This document shows, in pieces, positions 38,502 to 38,521 of a DNA stretch of 38,521 bases. This stretch comes from CAVDHB01 sp963608705 (GTDB lineage Bacteria; Bacteroidota; Bacteroidia; Bacteroidales; Bacteroidaceae). The notes under the pieces were generated by a model that was not told the origin of the DNA, made no database searches, and saw nothing but the letters and a program-made list of their open reading frames with translations. The translations under genes were made by a program, and so were the position numbers. The first letter of the stretch is position 1, and each line of letters begins with the position of its first letter. The stretch spans positions 1-38,521 of the forward strand of contig CAVDHB010000063.1 in the NCBI GenBank assembly GCA_963608705.1. Direction: 5' to 3'.

Positions 38502-38521
38502 GTACAGACGCGATTAATCGC
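38502..38521. repeat. Family-1 palindrome cut by the window edge
   Basis: GTACAGACGCGATTAATCGC matches the first 20 of 28 positions of the perfect copy at 12439 with one change. The remainder lies outside the window. Confidence 0.75.

Noticed and set aside
6094..38521. CRISPR array from the repeated palindromes
   Set aside because: The copies are kilobases apart, or a single pair 64 bp apart. There is no regular repeat-spacer spacing and no cas gene.
1..38521. tRNA, rRNA or tmRNA genes
   Set aside because: No cloverleaf-like GGTTCGAATCC-type arm or rRNA segment was noticed on either strand. A tRNAscan run with a positive score would overturn this.

Overview
The window looks like a chromosomal segment of a gut-type Bacteroidales (Bacteroides, Phocaeicola or Parabacteroides-like). 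The main evidence is the repeated Bacteroidetes promoter pattern TTTG-N20-TAnnTTTG, seen at exactly 20 bp spacing upstream of dxs, eno, higBA, the 27.8 kb outer-membrane gene and the 36.9 kb operon. Family evidence agrees: thiS-thiE-thiG-thiC-thiH order behind a TPP riboswitch, a periplasmic C69 dipeptidase, a golvesin-domain amidase and an OMP_b-brl_3-type receptor. Genus is an inference.

Layout. Positions 1-6.7 kb form a gene-poor, AT-rich accessory stretch: the 3' end of an IS1595-family transposase, a small zinc/HNH-like protein, a toxin-antitoxin-like pair whose toxin carries an unexplained 200-residue C-terminal half, and an orphan type III-restriction-like helicase-nuclease with no methyltransferase, followed by about 0.8 kb of repeats. 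From 6.8 to 12.4 kb come dxs, a two-gene ATPase + TOPRIM/DUF4435 pair resembling the PARIS or OLD style of phage defence, a histidine phosphatase and glycerate kinase. From 12.5 to 22 kb the window is housekeeping: eno, a C69 dipeptidase, nadK, pdxJ, a DJ-1/PfpI protein, ispD, recG and an M23/LysM peptidase. A riboswitch-controlled thiamin operon (thiSEGCH, no thiF) fills 22.2-26.9 kb. A HigBA-type module sits at 27.0-27.7 kb. The rest (27.8-38.4 kb) is cell-envelope and small-enzyme genes: an outer-membrane beta-barrel protein, a thioredoxin lipoprotein, a YgiQ radical SAM protein, a golvesin-domain amidase, a PlsC-like acyltransferase, a GH25 lysozyme and a nitroreductase.

How the genes fit together. 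dxs makes 1-deoxyxylulose 5-phosphate, and the window also encodes consumers of that metabolite or its pathway: pdxJ (vitamin B6), thiG (thiamin thiazole) and ispD (isoprenoids). Dxs itself needs thiamin diphosphate. recG and two TA-like modules add genome-maintenance functions, and four envelope hydrolases (C69, M23, golvesin-amidase, GH25) are scattered through the window.

Two families of intergenic palindromic or inverted repeats recur between genes. One has the half-site GTAGAGACGCGATT; the other has the core TTTAATGTGTAGTG followed by TTTAATGTTTAATTGG. The candidates for a less-described system are the ATPase/DUF4435 pair (8.7-10.6 kb) and the long-tailed toxin pair (1.3-2.5 kb). No tRNA, rRNA or CRISPR array was seen.
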